A DNA stretch of 64,000 bases from Clostridia bacterium (GTDB lineage Bacteria; Bacillota; Clostridia; Christensenellales; Aristaeellaceae), in the NCBI GenBank assembly GCA_017521565.1, contig JAFXCE010000005.1, forward strand, positions 1-64,000. Reading direction: 5' to 3'. Under the pieces are notes generated by a model, which did not search any database, was not told the origin of the DNA, and worked only from the letters and a program-made list of their open reading frames with translations. Shown here one piece after another: positions 32,668-42,165 of this stretch (the first letter of the stretch is position 1; every line of letters starts with the position of its first letter). Made by a program: the position numbers and the translations under genes.

Positions 32668-35600
32668 ATGAAGATCATCACGGCCAGACCGCACAGGCTG
32701 CTGGGCGAGATCATCGACCGCATTGGCGCGGCCGTGCAGGAGGGAAAGCGCTGCATGCTGCTCGTGCCGTCGCAGTATACCCTGCAGGCAGAGATCGAGG
32801 TCATGACGCGCCTTGATCTTGAGGGAACGTTCATGATCGACGTGCTGTCCCCCGGGCGGCTGAAATCGAGGGTCTTTGAGCGTGCAGGGCAGCCGGAGCG
32901 CGTGATCTTTGACGAGCGCGGCAAGTGCATGGTGCTTTCCTCGATCATCGAGCAGGAAAAAGAGAACCTGACCATATACCGGGCGGCGGCGCAGCAGGGC
33001 GCATTGGGACTGGCGCAGAAGATGTCCGCGCTGATTGCGGACATCAAGCGAAGCGGGAAGACCGCGCAGGATATTCTGCTGTGCCTTGATGCGATGGACG
33101 AGCGAGAGCGCAGTCTGCCTTCCGCAAGGAAGCTGGCGGATACGGCGCGCATCTACGCGGTGTATGAACAGCGCATGGCGGGGCGCCTTGCGGACAGCGA
33201 GGACGTCTCCCGCGAGATGCTCAGCCGCATGGCACGCTCCGGCGTGATGGAAAACCAGCATGTGTTTGTCTATGGATTTGACATGATCACACCGGTGTTT
33301 GCGCAGGAACTGCTGGAAATGGAGCGTCTGGCTGCGTCGCTGACGCTGGCTGTGGAGACGGATGACAACAGCGCGCCGGATGGAAGGCTCTTTGCGCCGG
33401 TGAACTTCAGCATTGAGCGCCTCATGACGATGGCGGCGGAGCGTGGAAGGCCGGCAAAGCGGGAACATATGAACTGGGAAATCGATGCGCCGGAGGATAT
33501 CCGCGCGCTGGAGCGGCAGCTGTTCGCGCTTGAAACCAGGCCGCGGCAGGGTGCGCCTGCGCATATTGAGCTGCAGGCTGTCAGCTCGCCCCGGCAGGAA
33601 GCGCACATGGCGGCGGCGCGCATCAGGCGGCTGCTGGCGGACGGCGAGGACAGCAGCCAGATTGCGATTGTCTATCCGAAGGACAGCGGATATGCGCCGC
33701 TGCTGGCCGGCGTCCTGCCGTTGTATGGCATCACAGCGTATATCGCGCAGAAGCGTCCCGCGGGGGCGCATCCGCTGTGCAGGTTTGTGCTCAGCGCGCT
33801 CTCCGTCGCAGCGGGAGGCTGGCGGACGGCAGATGTGGTGGAATGCATCCGATCGGGCTTTCTGCGCCTGAATGCAGAGGAGGCGGATGCGCTGTGCAGC
33901 TATCTGGAGGGCATGGAGATCCGCGCAGAAGCGATCAAGCGTCCCTTCAAATACAGCAAGGAGAAGGATGAAGAGGCGCTCAAGAGGCTCAACGAGAGCC
34001 GCGAGCGCGTGGCCAGCCCGCTTGCCGCGCTGCAGGAGGGAATCCGCAGCGCAAAGAACGCGGACGCGGCGATTGAAGCGGTGATGGCGCTGCTTGAAAG
34101 CGTGAACGCCTATGATACGCTGGGCGATATGCGCGCGGCGCTTCGCGAGGAGGGGCTTGAGCCGGAGGCGGAGGATTGCGCGCAGGTATGGAACGCGCTG
34201 ATGGAGACGTTGGATCAGCTGCACACGCTGCTGGCAGGCGAGGAGGTTTCGGCAAAGCTGGTGCTTCTCCTGCTTGAAAGCGGTCTCTCCGCGCTGGAGC
34301 TTTCCGCGCTCCCGCCTGCGGACGGCGCGGTGATCTGCGGCGAGATCGGCAATGTACGGACGGCGCGCGTCGCCGTGCTGCTGGCGCTTGGCATGAATGA
34401 CATGGGCGGCGGCACGGATGCAGGTCTGTTCACCCCGCAGGAAAAGCAGGAGGCTGCCGGTGCGACCGGCGCATATCTGGGCATGAGCGCCGCAGAGCGC
34501 GCAGCGCTGTCGCAGCTGGACGAACTCAAGACGCTGACCAACTGCCGGGAGCGGCTGATTGTCTCGTATGCGCTGGCGGATGAAACCGGGCGCGCACTGC
34601 GCGCAGGCACGGCTGTGCAGGCGCTGCGGCGGATCTTTCCCGATATGCCTGTGCGCGGCGGTCTGGCGAAGGATGAGCGGGAGGCCATGCTTTGCGCGCC
34701 GGATGCGGCGCTTGAGGCGCTGTCGGTGCATCTTTCCGGCGCGGCGGACGGCACAGAAGCGGTGGACGCAGCCTATGCGCAGGCCTATGCCGCGCTTGCG
34801 CGGAGTGAGCACGGCAGGGACAAGCTGATGGCGATCACCAAGCAGCTTGGCAGGCGGCCGCAGCGCCGGATGGACGCTTTAAGCGCCCGCGCGCTGTATG
34901 GCAGGCCGGTGATGAGCGTATCCCGGCTGGAGACGTTTGCCCAGTGCCCGTACAGGCACTATGTGCAGTACGGTCTTGCGCCGCAGGAAGCGCTCACGCC
35001 TGGCGTGGACCGCGCGGAGTTGGGCACGCTGTATCATGAGGCGGCGGAGCGTTTTACCCGCGAGGTGACACGGCTTCAGCAATTCCCGGATATCGACGCG
35101 GCGACCTGCGACAGGATCATGGATGAGGCTGTACAGCCTCTGATTGAGGAATGGCGCAAATCCCCGCTGGGGGAGAGCGAGCGCGGCGGCGCGATTGCGC
35201 GCCGGGTCAAGAAGACCGCGCGGCGCGCAGCGCGCAGCATCGTGTCCCAGTTTGCGGGCAGCGGCTTTAGGCCGATGCACAGCGAGATGATCTTTGGAAA
35301 AAACGGCCTCGCGCCGATCATGCTCGAGCTCCCGGATGGCATGTTTGTCTATCTGCAGGGCAGAATTGACCGGATTGACGTCCTGGATGCGCAAAGCGGG
35401 GAGACGCGGCATATCCGCGTTGTCGATTACAAGAGCGGCGCAAAGAAGTTTGACCCGACGATGGTCTATTACGGCATTCAGCTGCAGCTGCTATTGTATC
35501 TGGCGGCGGCGCTGGCGCAGATTCCGGGCTCCCGGGCGGCGGGCTTCTTCTATTGCCGCATTGCCGATCCGACGGTGAAAAGCGAATCCCGCATCAAGGA

Positions 35601-35964
35601 GGAGATTGAGCGGCAGATTGCCAGAAGCCTCGCGCTTGCGGGCGTTTCGCTTTCCGAGGTCGAGGTGCTGCGCGCGCAGGATGAGCGCCATGCAGCCATG
35701 ATTACCAAGGATGGAAAGCCGGGCGGCCAGCATCGCGGGTCGATGGCGGATGAGGAAAGCATGGATGCGATGGTCGCCTTCGCGAGGAAGAAGGCGGCGC
35801 AGATCGCGCAGGATGCCTATGCGGGCCTGATTGACGACGCGCCGGCGGCGCATGGGCAGTACAGCGCCTGCGCGTATTGCCGCTACGGGGCCATCTGCGG
35901 GTTTGATCCTGCGGTCGGGCAGAGGCGGCTGCTTGACAAAAAGGGCGTGGAAGATCTGCGATAA
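32668..35964 (+). CDS. addB: ATP-dependent helicase/nuclease subunit AddB
   Basis: A 1098-aa AddB protein, near the usual size. The C-terminal PD-(D/E)xK nuclease is visible (RIDRIDVL...IRVVDYKSG), as is the iron-sulfur cluster that locks it: Cys760 in FAQCPYRHY with Cys1068, Cys1071 and Cys1077 (C-x2-C-x5-C). The N-terminal helicase-like region begins ITARPHRLLGEII and has LLVPSQYTLQAE; it lacks a canonical Walker A, as in many AddB. With AddA it processes double-strand breaks for RecA loading. AAAGGGG precedes the ATG. addA, normally next, is absent here. Confidence 0.94.
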   Translation: MKIITARPHRLLGEIIDRIGAAVQEGKRCMLLVPSQYTLQAEIEVMTRLDLEGTFMIDVLSPGRLKSRVFERAGQPERVIFDERGKCMVLSSIIEQEKENLTIYRAAAQQGALGLAQKMSALIADIKRSGKTAQDILLCLDAMDERERSLPSARKLADTARIYAVYEQRMAGRLADSEDVSREMLSRMARSGVMENQHVFVYGFDMITPVFAQELLEMERLAASLTLAVETDDNSAPDGRLFAPVNFSIERLMTMAAERGRPAKREHMNWEIDAPEDIRALERQLFALETRPRQGAPAHIELQAVSSPRQEAHMAAARIRRLLADGEDSSQIAIVYPKDSGYAPLLAGVLPLYGITAYIAQKRPAGAHPLCRFVLSALSVAAGGWRTADVVECIRSGFLRLNAEEADALCSYLEGMEIRAEAIKRPFKYSKEKDEEALKRLNESRERVASPLAALQEGIRSAKNADAAIEAVMALLESVNAYDTLGDMRAALREEGLEPEAEDCAQVWNALMETLDQLHTLLAGEEVSAKLVLLLLESGLSALELSALPPADGAVICGEIGNVRTARVAVLLALGMNDMGGGTDAGLFTPQEKQEAAGATGAYLGMSAAERAALSQLDELKTLTNCRERLIVSYALADETGRALRAGTAVQALRRIFPDMPVRGGLAKDEREAMLCAPDAALEALSVHLSGAADGTEAVDAAYAQAYAALARSEHGRDKLMAITKQLGRRPQRRMDALSARALYGRPVMSVSRLETFAQCPYRHYVQYGLAPQEALTPGVDRAELGTLYHEAAERFTREVTRLQQFPDIDAATCDRIMDEAVQPLIEEWRKSPLGESERGGAIARRVKKTARRAARSIVSQFAGSGFRPMHSEMIFGKNGLAPIMLELPDGMFVYLQGRIDRIDVLDAQSGETRHIRVVDYKSGAKKFDPTMVYYGIQLQLLLYLAAALAQIPGSRAAGFFYCRIADPTVKSESRIKEEIERQIARSLALAGVSLSEVEVLRAQDERHAAMITKDGKPGGQHRGSMADEESMDAMVAFARKKAAQIAQDAYAGLIDDAPAAHGQYSACAYCRYGAICGFDPAVGQRRLLDKKGVEDLR

Positions 35965-36163
35965 ACGGGATGAAAGGCCCCAGACCCATGGAATTTGCGC
36001 CTTAGCCGGAGAATGGATTTAGATTTTTTACAAATCGTAAAAAAGTTTGATATTTTGTGTCACAAATGGATCATATGATGGTATAGTAGAATATACACAT
36101 ATGGAATCATGAGATGCATGCTTCGGCAGAACGACATACAGGCGGATTCAGGGAGGGGTACCC

Positions 36164-36652
36164 ATGATCGCGGCGGCGGTTGAGCAGCTTCAGAAGTTTC
36201 TTTCGGGAGGAAAGCGGGCGGAAAAGACCCGCGAAGAAATCCACCACAAGACGCCTGACAGTACGACCATGACCATGCGTGCGCTCAGCGATCTTGGCGA
36301 AAGCATCGCGTCAAGCGTCCATATCATCGCATCGCCGACGAGGCTGTATCTGTGCGTGAACATGGAGGTCAAGCCGGATGCGCTGCGCACGCAGATGGAG
36401 GCCGACAGGCGGGCGGCGAAGGGCATGTTCGATGTGGACGCCAACTGGAGCGCGGCGGAGGTCAATGCGCGCTGGGGCAAGAAGGCTGTGCTTACAGATG
36501 GCGAGGGCAATCTGCTTCATCGCGCGATGGATGGCGCGCGCGGCATGACCGACGCGGGCGCGAATGAGGTCTTTTTCGAGTTTAATGCGCTGGACGTTTA
36601 TCCCGATGCGATGTATCTGACGAACGGCTATACGCGCGTCAAGGTGCGCTGA
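36164..36652 (+). CDS. Conserved-looking hypothetical protein
   Basis: A 162-aa soluble protein with no recognised domain, signal peptide or membrane segment. It contains a Lys/Arg-rich early part (GGKRAEKTREEIHHKT) and a mixed alpha/beta remainder. A strong GGGAGGGG site precedes the ATG, codon use matches neighbours, and a terminator follows, so it is very likely a real gene. It occupies the place where addA would be expected. Confidence 0.7.
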   Translation: MIAAAVEQLQKFLSGGKRAEKTREEIHHKTPDSTTMTMRALSDLGESIASSVHIIASPTRLYLCVNMEVKPDALRTQMEADRRAAKGMFDVDANWSAAEVNARWGKKAVLTDGEGNLLHRAMDGARGMTDAGANEVFFEFNALDVYPDAMYLTNGYTRVKVR

Positions 36653-36692
36653 AGCAGCAGCGCGCAGCCGGGCGCAAAAAAGCATATAAAAA

Positions 36693-36720
36693 TCAGGGCT
36701 GTCAGAAATGACAGCCCTGA
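36693..36720. terminator. Bidirectional terminator between the hypothetical gene and glgA
   Basis: TCAGGGCTGTCA, GAAA tetraloop, TGACAGCCCTGA: 12-bp perfect stem. The T tail is best on the minus strand (for glgA). Confidence 0.88.
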
Positions 36721-36740
36721 ATCTTTGCACGGGATGAATC

Positions 36741-38558
36741 TCAGCGGCCCGGGGTAAGCAGGTAGCGCGCCTCGAAGCCCTTGGCGAGGTTGCCGGAGAG
36801 CTTGAGCTGGCCGGAGAGGAAGAGTTTATCGGTGGTTACGAAGCCGCGGGCCATATCCAGCAGGTTGTCGAAGCTGCACTCGATGAAGGCTTCGGCATTG
36901 CCGCGCGGCTCGGGGATGACGCTGAGCTCGCCGTTCTGATACTCGACGTAGAAGAAACCGGAGCCGCGGCCGATGATCTGGATCTGAATGACGCGGTGAT
37001 AATCCGGATGGAACTTGTCCGGATAGCGGATCATATTGCGCTTGGCGTTTTCGATGTAGCAGTGCTTGAGCTGATCGAACGCATCCTGGAAGGAGATGTA
37101 TTCGCCTGCGCCGGTGCTGCCGCAGATGTCGGAGTACATGGACTGATACGCCTGCGCGCTCTTGTCCCAGGAGAAATCCTTCTCCATGCAGCGCCTCTGC
37201 AGCTTTTCAAACATCTCCTCGTTGGAGAAGTAGAGCTTGACCGCTTCCTGAATGGCGAGGTAGAGGTCCTTTGCCTGATAATCGGAGAAGGCGAAGCCGT
37301 CGCCGATGCCGTCAAAGTCCTTGTAAGCGCGTACGGAGTCCTTCAGGCCGCCGGTCTCATGGACGATCGGCACCGTGCCGTAGCGCATGGCCATCATCTG
37401 GGACAGGCCGCAGGGCTCAAAGCGGGAGGGCATGAGGTACATGTCCGCGCCGGCGAAGATCTTGCTGGCCATCGGCTCATTATAGTCGCTGGAGAAACCG
37501 AGCTGGCCCGGCCAGTTCTGCTTGGCCCAGTTGAAGTAGTCGATATACTTCTGCTCGCCCTGACCAAAGACGATCAGCTGGATGCCCATTTCCATCAGCT
37601 GCGGCAGAATCTGCTTGATCAGCTCAATGCCCTTCTGCTCGTTCAGGCGGGCGACGCTGGCCAGAAGCGGCCATTCCGGCTCCTCGTTCAGGCCGAAGAT
37701 GCGCTGAATCTCGCGCTTACAGAGCGTCTTGCCGTAGCGGTCGCGGGAATCGAACTTGTAGGGGATCAGCGGATCGATGGACGGATCGTAATGCTTGACG
37801 TCGATGCCGTTGAGGATGCCGTAGAGCTTATGATTGACGATATCGACCACGCCCTGCAGGCCCATGCCGTAGGTCGGGTAATGCAGCTCGCGCGCATAGG
37901 TCGGGGAGACGGTGGAGACCGCGTCGGCCATGAGCATAGCGCCCTTCATCAGGTTGATGTCGCGGCGTCCTTCGAATTCATAGCCCAGACCGCCGTTGTA
38001 CCAGCCCTGCGGCAGGCCGAAGGTGCCGGTCAGCTCGTCTTCGCCGAACTGGCCCTGATAAGCGATGTTGTGGATGGTATATACGCTCTTGATCGGCTTG
38101 AGCTCGTCGCGCAGGACGGCGTCGTTCTTGAGGTAGATGATGGAGAGCGCGGTTTCCCAGTCGTTGCAGTGCAGGATGTCCGGCACAAAGGTCAGCTGAC
38201 CGATGAGGTCGACGACCGCGCGGGAGAAGAACGCAAAGCGCAGGGAATCGTCGCCATAGCCGTACAGGCGCGGACGATGGAAGAAGTGCTCATGCTCGAT
38301 GAACCAGACGGTGACGCCGGAAAGCTCGCCGCGGCACAGGCCGTATTCGATCGTGCGCTCGCCAAGCTGGCAGGAGCACTTCTTGACGAACGTGATTTCG
38401 TCCTCAAAGCGGTCGCGCGTCATCTTGTAATACGGCACGATAATTTCAATGTTGTCGCCGGCCTGCTTGAGGGCGGGCGGCAGAGAGAAAGCAACGTCCG
38501 CCAGACCGCCGGACTTACTGAAAGGCGCACATTCGCTGGTGACAAACAGGATGTTCAT
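36741..38558 (-). CDS. glgA: Glycogen synthase GlgA fused to a C-terminal SCP2-like domain
   Basis: A 605-aa protein. Residues 1-480 are a GT5 starch/glycogen synthase: KSGGLADV at 15-22, the GT-B C-terminal half with MPSRFEPCGLSQMMAMRYGTVPIVHETGGL. It transfers glucose from ADP-glucose to glycogen. Normal GlgA ends near residue 480; here ~100 extra residues resemble an SCP2 (sterol-carrier-like) lipid-binding domain: GFFYVEYQNGELSVIP followed by AFIECSFDNLLDMARG and LFLSGQLKLSGNLAKG. The start is the ATG at 38558 with AAAGGAG upstream; the longer frame to 38633 is not supported. No other glg genes are nearby. Confidence 0.9.
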   Translation of the reverse strand: MNILFVTSECAPFSKSGGLADVAFSLPPALKQAGDNIEIIVPYYKMTRDRFEDEITFVKKCSCQLGERTIEYGLCRGELSGVTVWFIEHEHFFHRPRLYGYGDDSLRFAFFSRAVVDLIGQLTFVPDILHCNDWETALSIIYLKNDAVLRDELKPIKSVYTIHNIAYQGQFGEDELTGTFGLPQGWYNGGLGYEFEGRRDINLMKGAMLMADAVSTVSPTYARELHYPTYGMGLQGVVDIVNHKLYGILNGIDVKHYDPSIDPLIPYKFDSRDRYGKTLCKREIQRIFGLNEEPEWPLLASVARLNEQKGIELIKQILPQLMEMGIQLIVFGQGEQKYIDYFNWAKQNWPGQLGFSSDYNEPMASKIFAGADMYLMPSRFEPCGLSQMMAMRYGTVPIVHETGGLKDSVRAYKDFDGIGDGFAFSDYQAKDLYLAIQEAVKLYFSNEEMFEKLQRRCMEKDFSWDKSAQAYQSMYSDICGSTGAGEYISFQDAFDQLKHCYIENAKRNMIRYPDKFHPDYHRVIQIQIIGRGSGFFYVEYQNGELSVIPEPRGNAEAFIECSFDNLLDMARGFVTTDKLFLSGQLKLSGNLAKGFEARYLLTPGR

Positions 38559-38764
38559 GGGGAAGGTCTCCTTTCGTAATGGGAATATATACGCAAGTCG
38601 AAACGAAGATCGCATTCTGAGGCGCATGGACACGCCAAACAGAACTTCTTTGCGGGAAGTACTATCAATATTTTATAGAGAATTTGATAAAAAGTCAACG
38701 ATTCTGAACAAAAAGAATCGGGGTTAATCAAAAAAGTGGCATGCAGCTCAATGGAAATATGAAA

Positions 38765-38834
38765 CCGGACAGAAAAAGCATCTGTCCGGCTGGAAAAAGA
38801 GACCTCATCCGCCGCAGCCTGCGGCGGATGAGGT
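38765..38834 (-). terminator. Double terminator of the GT4 gene
   Basis: Two hairpins: a 14-bp stem at 38802-38815/38821-38834 followed on the minus strand by TCTCTTTTT, and a 9-bp stem CCGGACAGA/TCTGTCCGG at 38765-38789. The first lies 5 bp after the GT4 stop. Confidence 0.8.
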
Positions 38835-38839
38835 TTAGA

Positions 38840-40003
38840 TTATTTCTTTGCGTCCTCAATGGCGCGCAGGTAGCAAGCCTCGATCTTCTCGGCAAAGGAT
38901 TCCGTGCTGAAGGGCGCGGCATGCGCAGGCGCAGCGGCGGCGATCTTTGCGCCCTCGTCGGAGAACGCACGAAGAAGGCCTTCAAGCAGCGCTTCGTCGG
39001 TTTCTTCGGTCAGGATGCCGCTTACGCCGTCTTCAATGACGCCGCGCAGGCATTCATCAAACACCGCGCAGACGCACAGCCCGGAGGCCATCGCCTCCAC
39101 ATAGGTCAGCCCCTGCGTCTCGCTGCGGGAGGCGCTGACGAACACGTCGCCCATCGCATAATAGCTGTCGATTTTTTCCCAAGGCTTGGGTCCGGTGAAT
39201 GTGACATGATCCGCCACGCCGAGTTCGGCAGCCATTTTGGTCAGCGATTCGCGCATCGGCCCTTCGCCGACGATGACGAAGCGCACATCGGGATGCCATT
39301 TATGCAGCTTCGGGAATACACGCATGATCTGCTCGATGTTCTTTTCCTTGGAGATGCGGCCGATATTCAGCAGCACGCGCTCGCCCGGCAGCACGCCGCA
39401 CTCGTTGCGGATGGCGGCGCGCTCAAGCGCATCGTGACGCTCGGGAGCAAACCGGGCGATGTCCATGCCGCTGGGGATGATGTCCGTCGGCGTGCGCACG
39501 CCGTAGTCATACAGCAGGCCGAGGGTCTTGCCCGTCGGTGCGATAATGCGGTCGGATTTGTTGCACCACCACTGGGAATACTTGCGCGCCACCTTGCGCG
39601 CGGCCTCGTCGGCGAAGCCGTGGGTGATGTAGTAGGTGTATTCTTCCCAGATGGTATGGTAGGTGTGGATGAGCACGCTGTCGTTGGATTTGGCGACGTG
39701 ACGGCCGAAATAGCCCATCACAAATTCGCTGTTGGTATGCACGATGTCAAAGTCGAGCTTGGTGGCCTCCCATGAGGTAATCGGCCCGGGGAAAGCAAAG
39801 TTGCGATCCTTGAGCACGAGGAACGGCGCGGAGGCGATGTAATGGATGGTTTCCTGCTGGTTGTTCTCCCAGCCGCGGCACTTTGGCGCGAAGACATGGA
39901 CGTCGTGTCCGCGCCGCGTCAGCTCCCGGTGGAGCGACAGGCAGGACGTCGCCACGCCATTGATTTCGGGATAAAATGTATCGGAAAACAGGCCGATCTT
40001 CAT
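38840..40003 (-). CDS. GT4 glycosyltransferase, diacylglycerol glucosyltransferase type
   Basis: A 387-aa GT-B enzyme. N-terminal FSDTFYPEINGVATSCLSLHRELTRRGHDVHVFAP and the donor-site SASRSETQGLTYVEAMASG with the E-x7-E pattern are typical of the processive or monoglucosyl-diacylglycerol synthases of Firmicutes. It most likely glucosylates membrane diacylglycerol. AAAGGAGA precedes the ATG at 40003; the frame continues upstream for 22 codons without support. It is about 280 bp from glgA on the same strand but separated by its own terminator. Confidence 0.86.
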   Translation of the reverse strand: MKIGLFSDTFYPEINGVATSCLSLHRELTRRGHDVHVFAPKCRGWENNQQETIHYIASAPFLVLKDRNFAFPGPITSWEATKLDFDIVHTNSEFVMGYFGRHVAKSNDSVLIHTYHTIWEEYTYYITHGFADEAARKVARKYSQWWCNKSDRIIAPTGKTLGLLYDYGVRTPTDIIPSGMDIARFAPERHDALERAAIRNECGVLPGERVLLNIGRISKEKNIEQIMRVFPKLHKWHPDVRFVIVGEGPMRESLTKMAAELGVADHVTFTGPKPWEKIDSYYAMGDVFVSASRSETQGLTYVEAMASGLCVCAVFDECLRGVIEDGVSGILTEETDEALLEGLLRAFSDEGAKIAAAAPAHAAPFSTESFAEKIEACYLRAIEDAKK

Positions 40004-40222
40004 GTCAAATCTCCTTTTCTGGAAACACGGCTTGCTGCTGCTGTCAATCAGATATATGCACATGCACATATGGGTATACCCATACCATTATAGTTTATCA
40101 CATTCCGTCTGCTTCTGGAAGAGAAATTCCATTGAGTGCATAAAATTGGGCGAACTTATCATCAGACATTCGTTTTTGCTTGCAAAATAGGTTGTTTTGT
40201 GATAGAGTTTGTATGAATGAAC

Positions 40223-40246
40223 AGGGAGAGTTGCATCTCCCTTTTT
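40223..40246 (+). terminator. Terminator-like hairpin immediately upstream of the desuccinylase-like gene
   Basis: AGGGAGA (40223-40229), loop GTTGCA, TCTCCCT (40236-40242), TTTT. It lies between the putative promoter region and the preferred TTG start at 40265, so it may attenuate the operon. Confidence 0.5.
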
Positions 40247-40264
40247 GAAAGTGAGGGATTTGAC

Positions 40265-41227
40265 TTGCCGGTCCTCAAGGAGATTGCGGCTGTGGCTTCG
40301 GTCATGATGCCGATCGGTGAGAATTGGACGGTCAGCCGCTGCCGTTACAGCCCGGAGGGTGAAACGAAGGGTCGCCTGTGCATCGCCACGGGTATCCACG
40401 GCGACGAAAGAATGGGACAGCTGGTGGCGTATGAGGTTGCGCAGCGGATTATGCGCGAGCCGGAACATCTTCAGGGCATTGTGGATCTGTATCCGATGCT
40501 CAATGCAATCGGTCTGGATGTGGGCCAGCGCATGGTGCCCACGTCGACGATGCTGGATATGAACCGTGTCTTTCCGGGCAATCCGGACGGTACTGCGCTG
40601 GAAAGCATCTGCCATGCTGTGCTGGAGGATATGAAGGGCGCGGATCTGGTGCTGGATATCCATACGAGCTCGCAGATCACCAGCGAGCTGTACGGCGTGC
40701 GCCTGCATGAGCGCCATGCCGAGGAGATGATTCCCGGCTGTGCCGCGCTGTGTCCGCGCGTGATGTGGGTGCTGCCGGACAAGCCGGTTCACAGCGCATC
40801 TCTTACCGGCGCGCTGTCCATGGCGGGTACGAAGGCTGTCGTGCTGATGGTGGATGAGCGCCGTCTGCGCGTGCAGACTGTCGTTTGCGAGGTGGTTGAC
40901 GGCATCTTCTGCAAGATGAAGGAGATGGGCCTGTGGTCGGGCGAGACGAAAGCCGCGCCTGCGCAGGAGAGCATTCCCTGCATGTGGGAAGCGACGGATA
41001 TCTGCCGCGTGACGTGCAGGCATCCCGGCGTGTATGTGCCGCGCGAACTCAACGGCACGGTCGTACGCGAGGGCGACGTATTGGGTACGATCATCGATGC
41101 GCTCGAGGGCGAGACGCTGGAGACGGTCGTCGCGCCGGAGAGCGGCCTGGTCTTTACGGAGCGCCGCTACAGCGCCGTTTATCCCGGTACGCTGATCGCA
41201 CGCCTGTGCAGAAAGGAACGCGCATGA
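40265..41227 (+). CDS. Succinylglutamate desuccinylase/aspartoacylase-family protein, zinc site intact
   Basis: A 320-aa M14-like zinc hydrolase. Zinc ligands are visible: His45 and Glu48 in TGIHGDERMG and His133 in VLDIHTSS; the substrate-binding DMNRVFPG follows the family pattern. The C-terminal ~90 residues form the barrel-sandwich extension of this family. It should hydrolyse an N-acyl or amide bond in the cytoplasm. TTG 40265 is chosen because GAGGGA lies 6 bp upstream; an ATG at 40217 has no ribosome site and falls before a hairpin. Its stop overlaps the next start (ATGA). Confidence 0.83.
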   Translation: MPVLKEIAAVASVMMPIGENWTVSRCRYSPEGETKGRLCIATGIHGDERMGQLVAYEVAQRIMREPEHLQGIVDLYPMLNAIGLDVGQRMVPTSTMLDMNRVFPGNPDGTALESICHAVLEDMKGADLVLDIHTSSQITSELYGVRLHERHAEEMIPGCAALCPRVMWVLPDKPVHSASLTGALSMAGTKAVVLMVDERRLRVQTVVCEVVDGIFCKMKEMGLWSGETKAAPAQESIPCMWEATDICRVTCRHPGVYVPRELNGTVVREGDVLGTIIDALEGETLETVVAPESGLVFTERRYSAVYPGTLIARLCRKERA

Positions 41228-42150
41228 AAAAAGATGTGATCTTTACCGTGCCGTCGTATTTCCGCGACGACATGAACATCATGGGCTATCGCTTTGGCAA
41301 GGGCGAGAAGAGCTGCGCCGTGCTCGGCGCGCTGCGCGGAAACGAGATTCAGCAGCTTTACGTCTGCGCGCGCCTGGTGGCGTTCCTGCGCGAGGTAGAG
41401 CGAGACGGCGGCATCATGCCCGGAAAGAGCGTGCTTGTCGTGCCGACGGCGATCGGCCTGTCCATGAACGCGGGAACGCGCCTGTGGGCGCCGGAAAACA
41501 CGGACATCAACCGCTGCTTCCCCGGCGATATGGAGGGCGCCACGACCGAGCAGATCGCGGGTGCGCTGTTTGATAAGCTGAAGGCGTACAAGTATGGCGT
41601 GCAGCTGACGAGCTTTTATCAGCCGGGCGCGTTTGTGCCGCATGTGCGCATGATGGAAACCGGACGTCAGAATCCGGAGCTGGGCTGCGAATTTGGCCTG
41701 CCGTATGTCTACGTCCGCACGCCGCGCATTTCCGACAAGACGACGCTCAACTACTGCTGGCAGCTTGCCGGAACGCAGGCGTATTCCCTGTATGCGGGCA
41801 AGACGCAGGAGATCGACGAGGCGGCGGCGGATCAGACGCTGCGCGCCATCATCCGCTTCCTCAATGGCCGCGGCATCATCCGCAGCGAGCAGACGCCGGG
41901 CCAGAAATCCGCGGTGATCACCAATGAGGATATCATCACCGTGACGAGCAAGCACGCGGGTCTTTTGCGCAGGGTCAAGCATGCAGGCGCGCATGTGCGC
42001 CGCGGCGAACAGCTGGCGTTTGTGATCAATCCGCTTGACGGCTCGGTCAAGGAGATGCTCAAGACCCCGGTGACGGGCATGCTCTTCTTCATTCAGGATG
42101 GGCCGTTCGTCACGGAGCACAGCCCGGTTTTCCAGGTGCTTTCCAAATAA
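41224..42150 (+). CDS. Desuccinylase-like paralog with degenerate zinc site
   Basis: A 308-aa paralog of the preceding protein. The first zinc motif reads GALRGNE, with Arg38 replacing the His ligand, and the D-x-H motif is replaced by QLTS. DINRCFPG is preserved, so substrate or phosphate-binding residues may remain. It is probably not a zinc hydrolase; it may be a regulatory or structural partner. Translation is coupled to the upstream gene through a 4-bp overlap, and the MATE pump gene follows after 15 bp. Confidence 0.8.
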   Translation: MKKDVIFTVPSYFRDDMNIMGYRFGKGEKSCAVLGALRGNEIQQLYVCARLVAFLREVERDGGIMPGKSVLVVPTAIGLSMNAGTRLWAPENTDINRCFPGDMEGATTEQIAGALFDKLKAYKYGVQLTSFYQPGAFVPHVRMMETGRQNPELGCEFGLPYVYVRTPRISDKTTLNYCWQLAGTQAYSLYAGKTQEIDEAAADQTLRAIIRFLNGRGIIRSEQTPGQKSAVITNEDIITVTSKHAGLLRRVKHAGAHVRRGEQLAFVINPLDGSVKEMLKTPVTGMLFFIQDGPFVTEHSPVFQVLSK

Positions 42151-42165
42151 TACGGTCATTAAAAT

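Noticed and set aside
32626-34812. 728-codon antisense frame over addB
   Set aside because: Shadow of a GC-rich gene; it would also read through the parS sites.
36741-38633. Upstream extension of glgA to 38633
   Set aside because: The 25 extra codons lack a ribosome site, while ATG 38558 has one and begins at the conserved N terminus.
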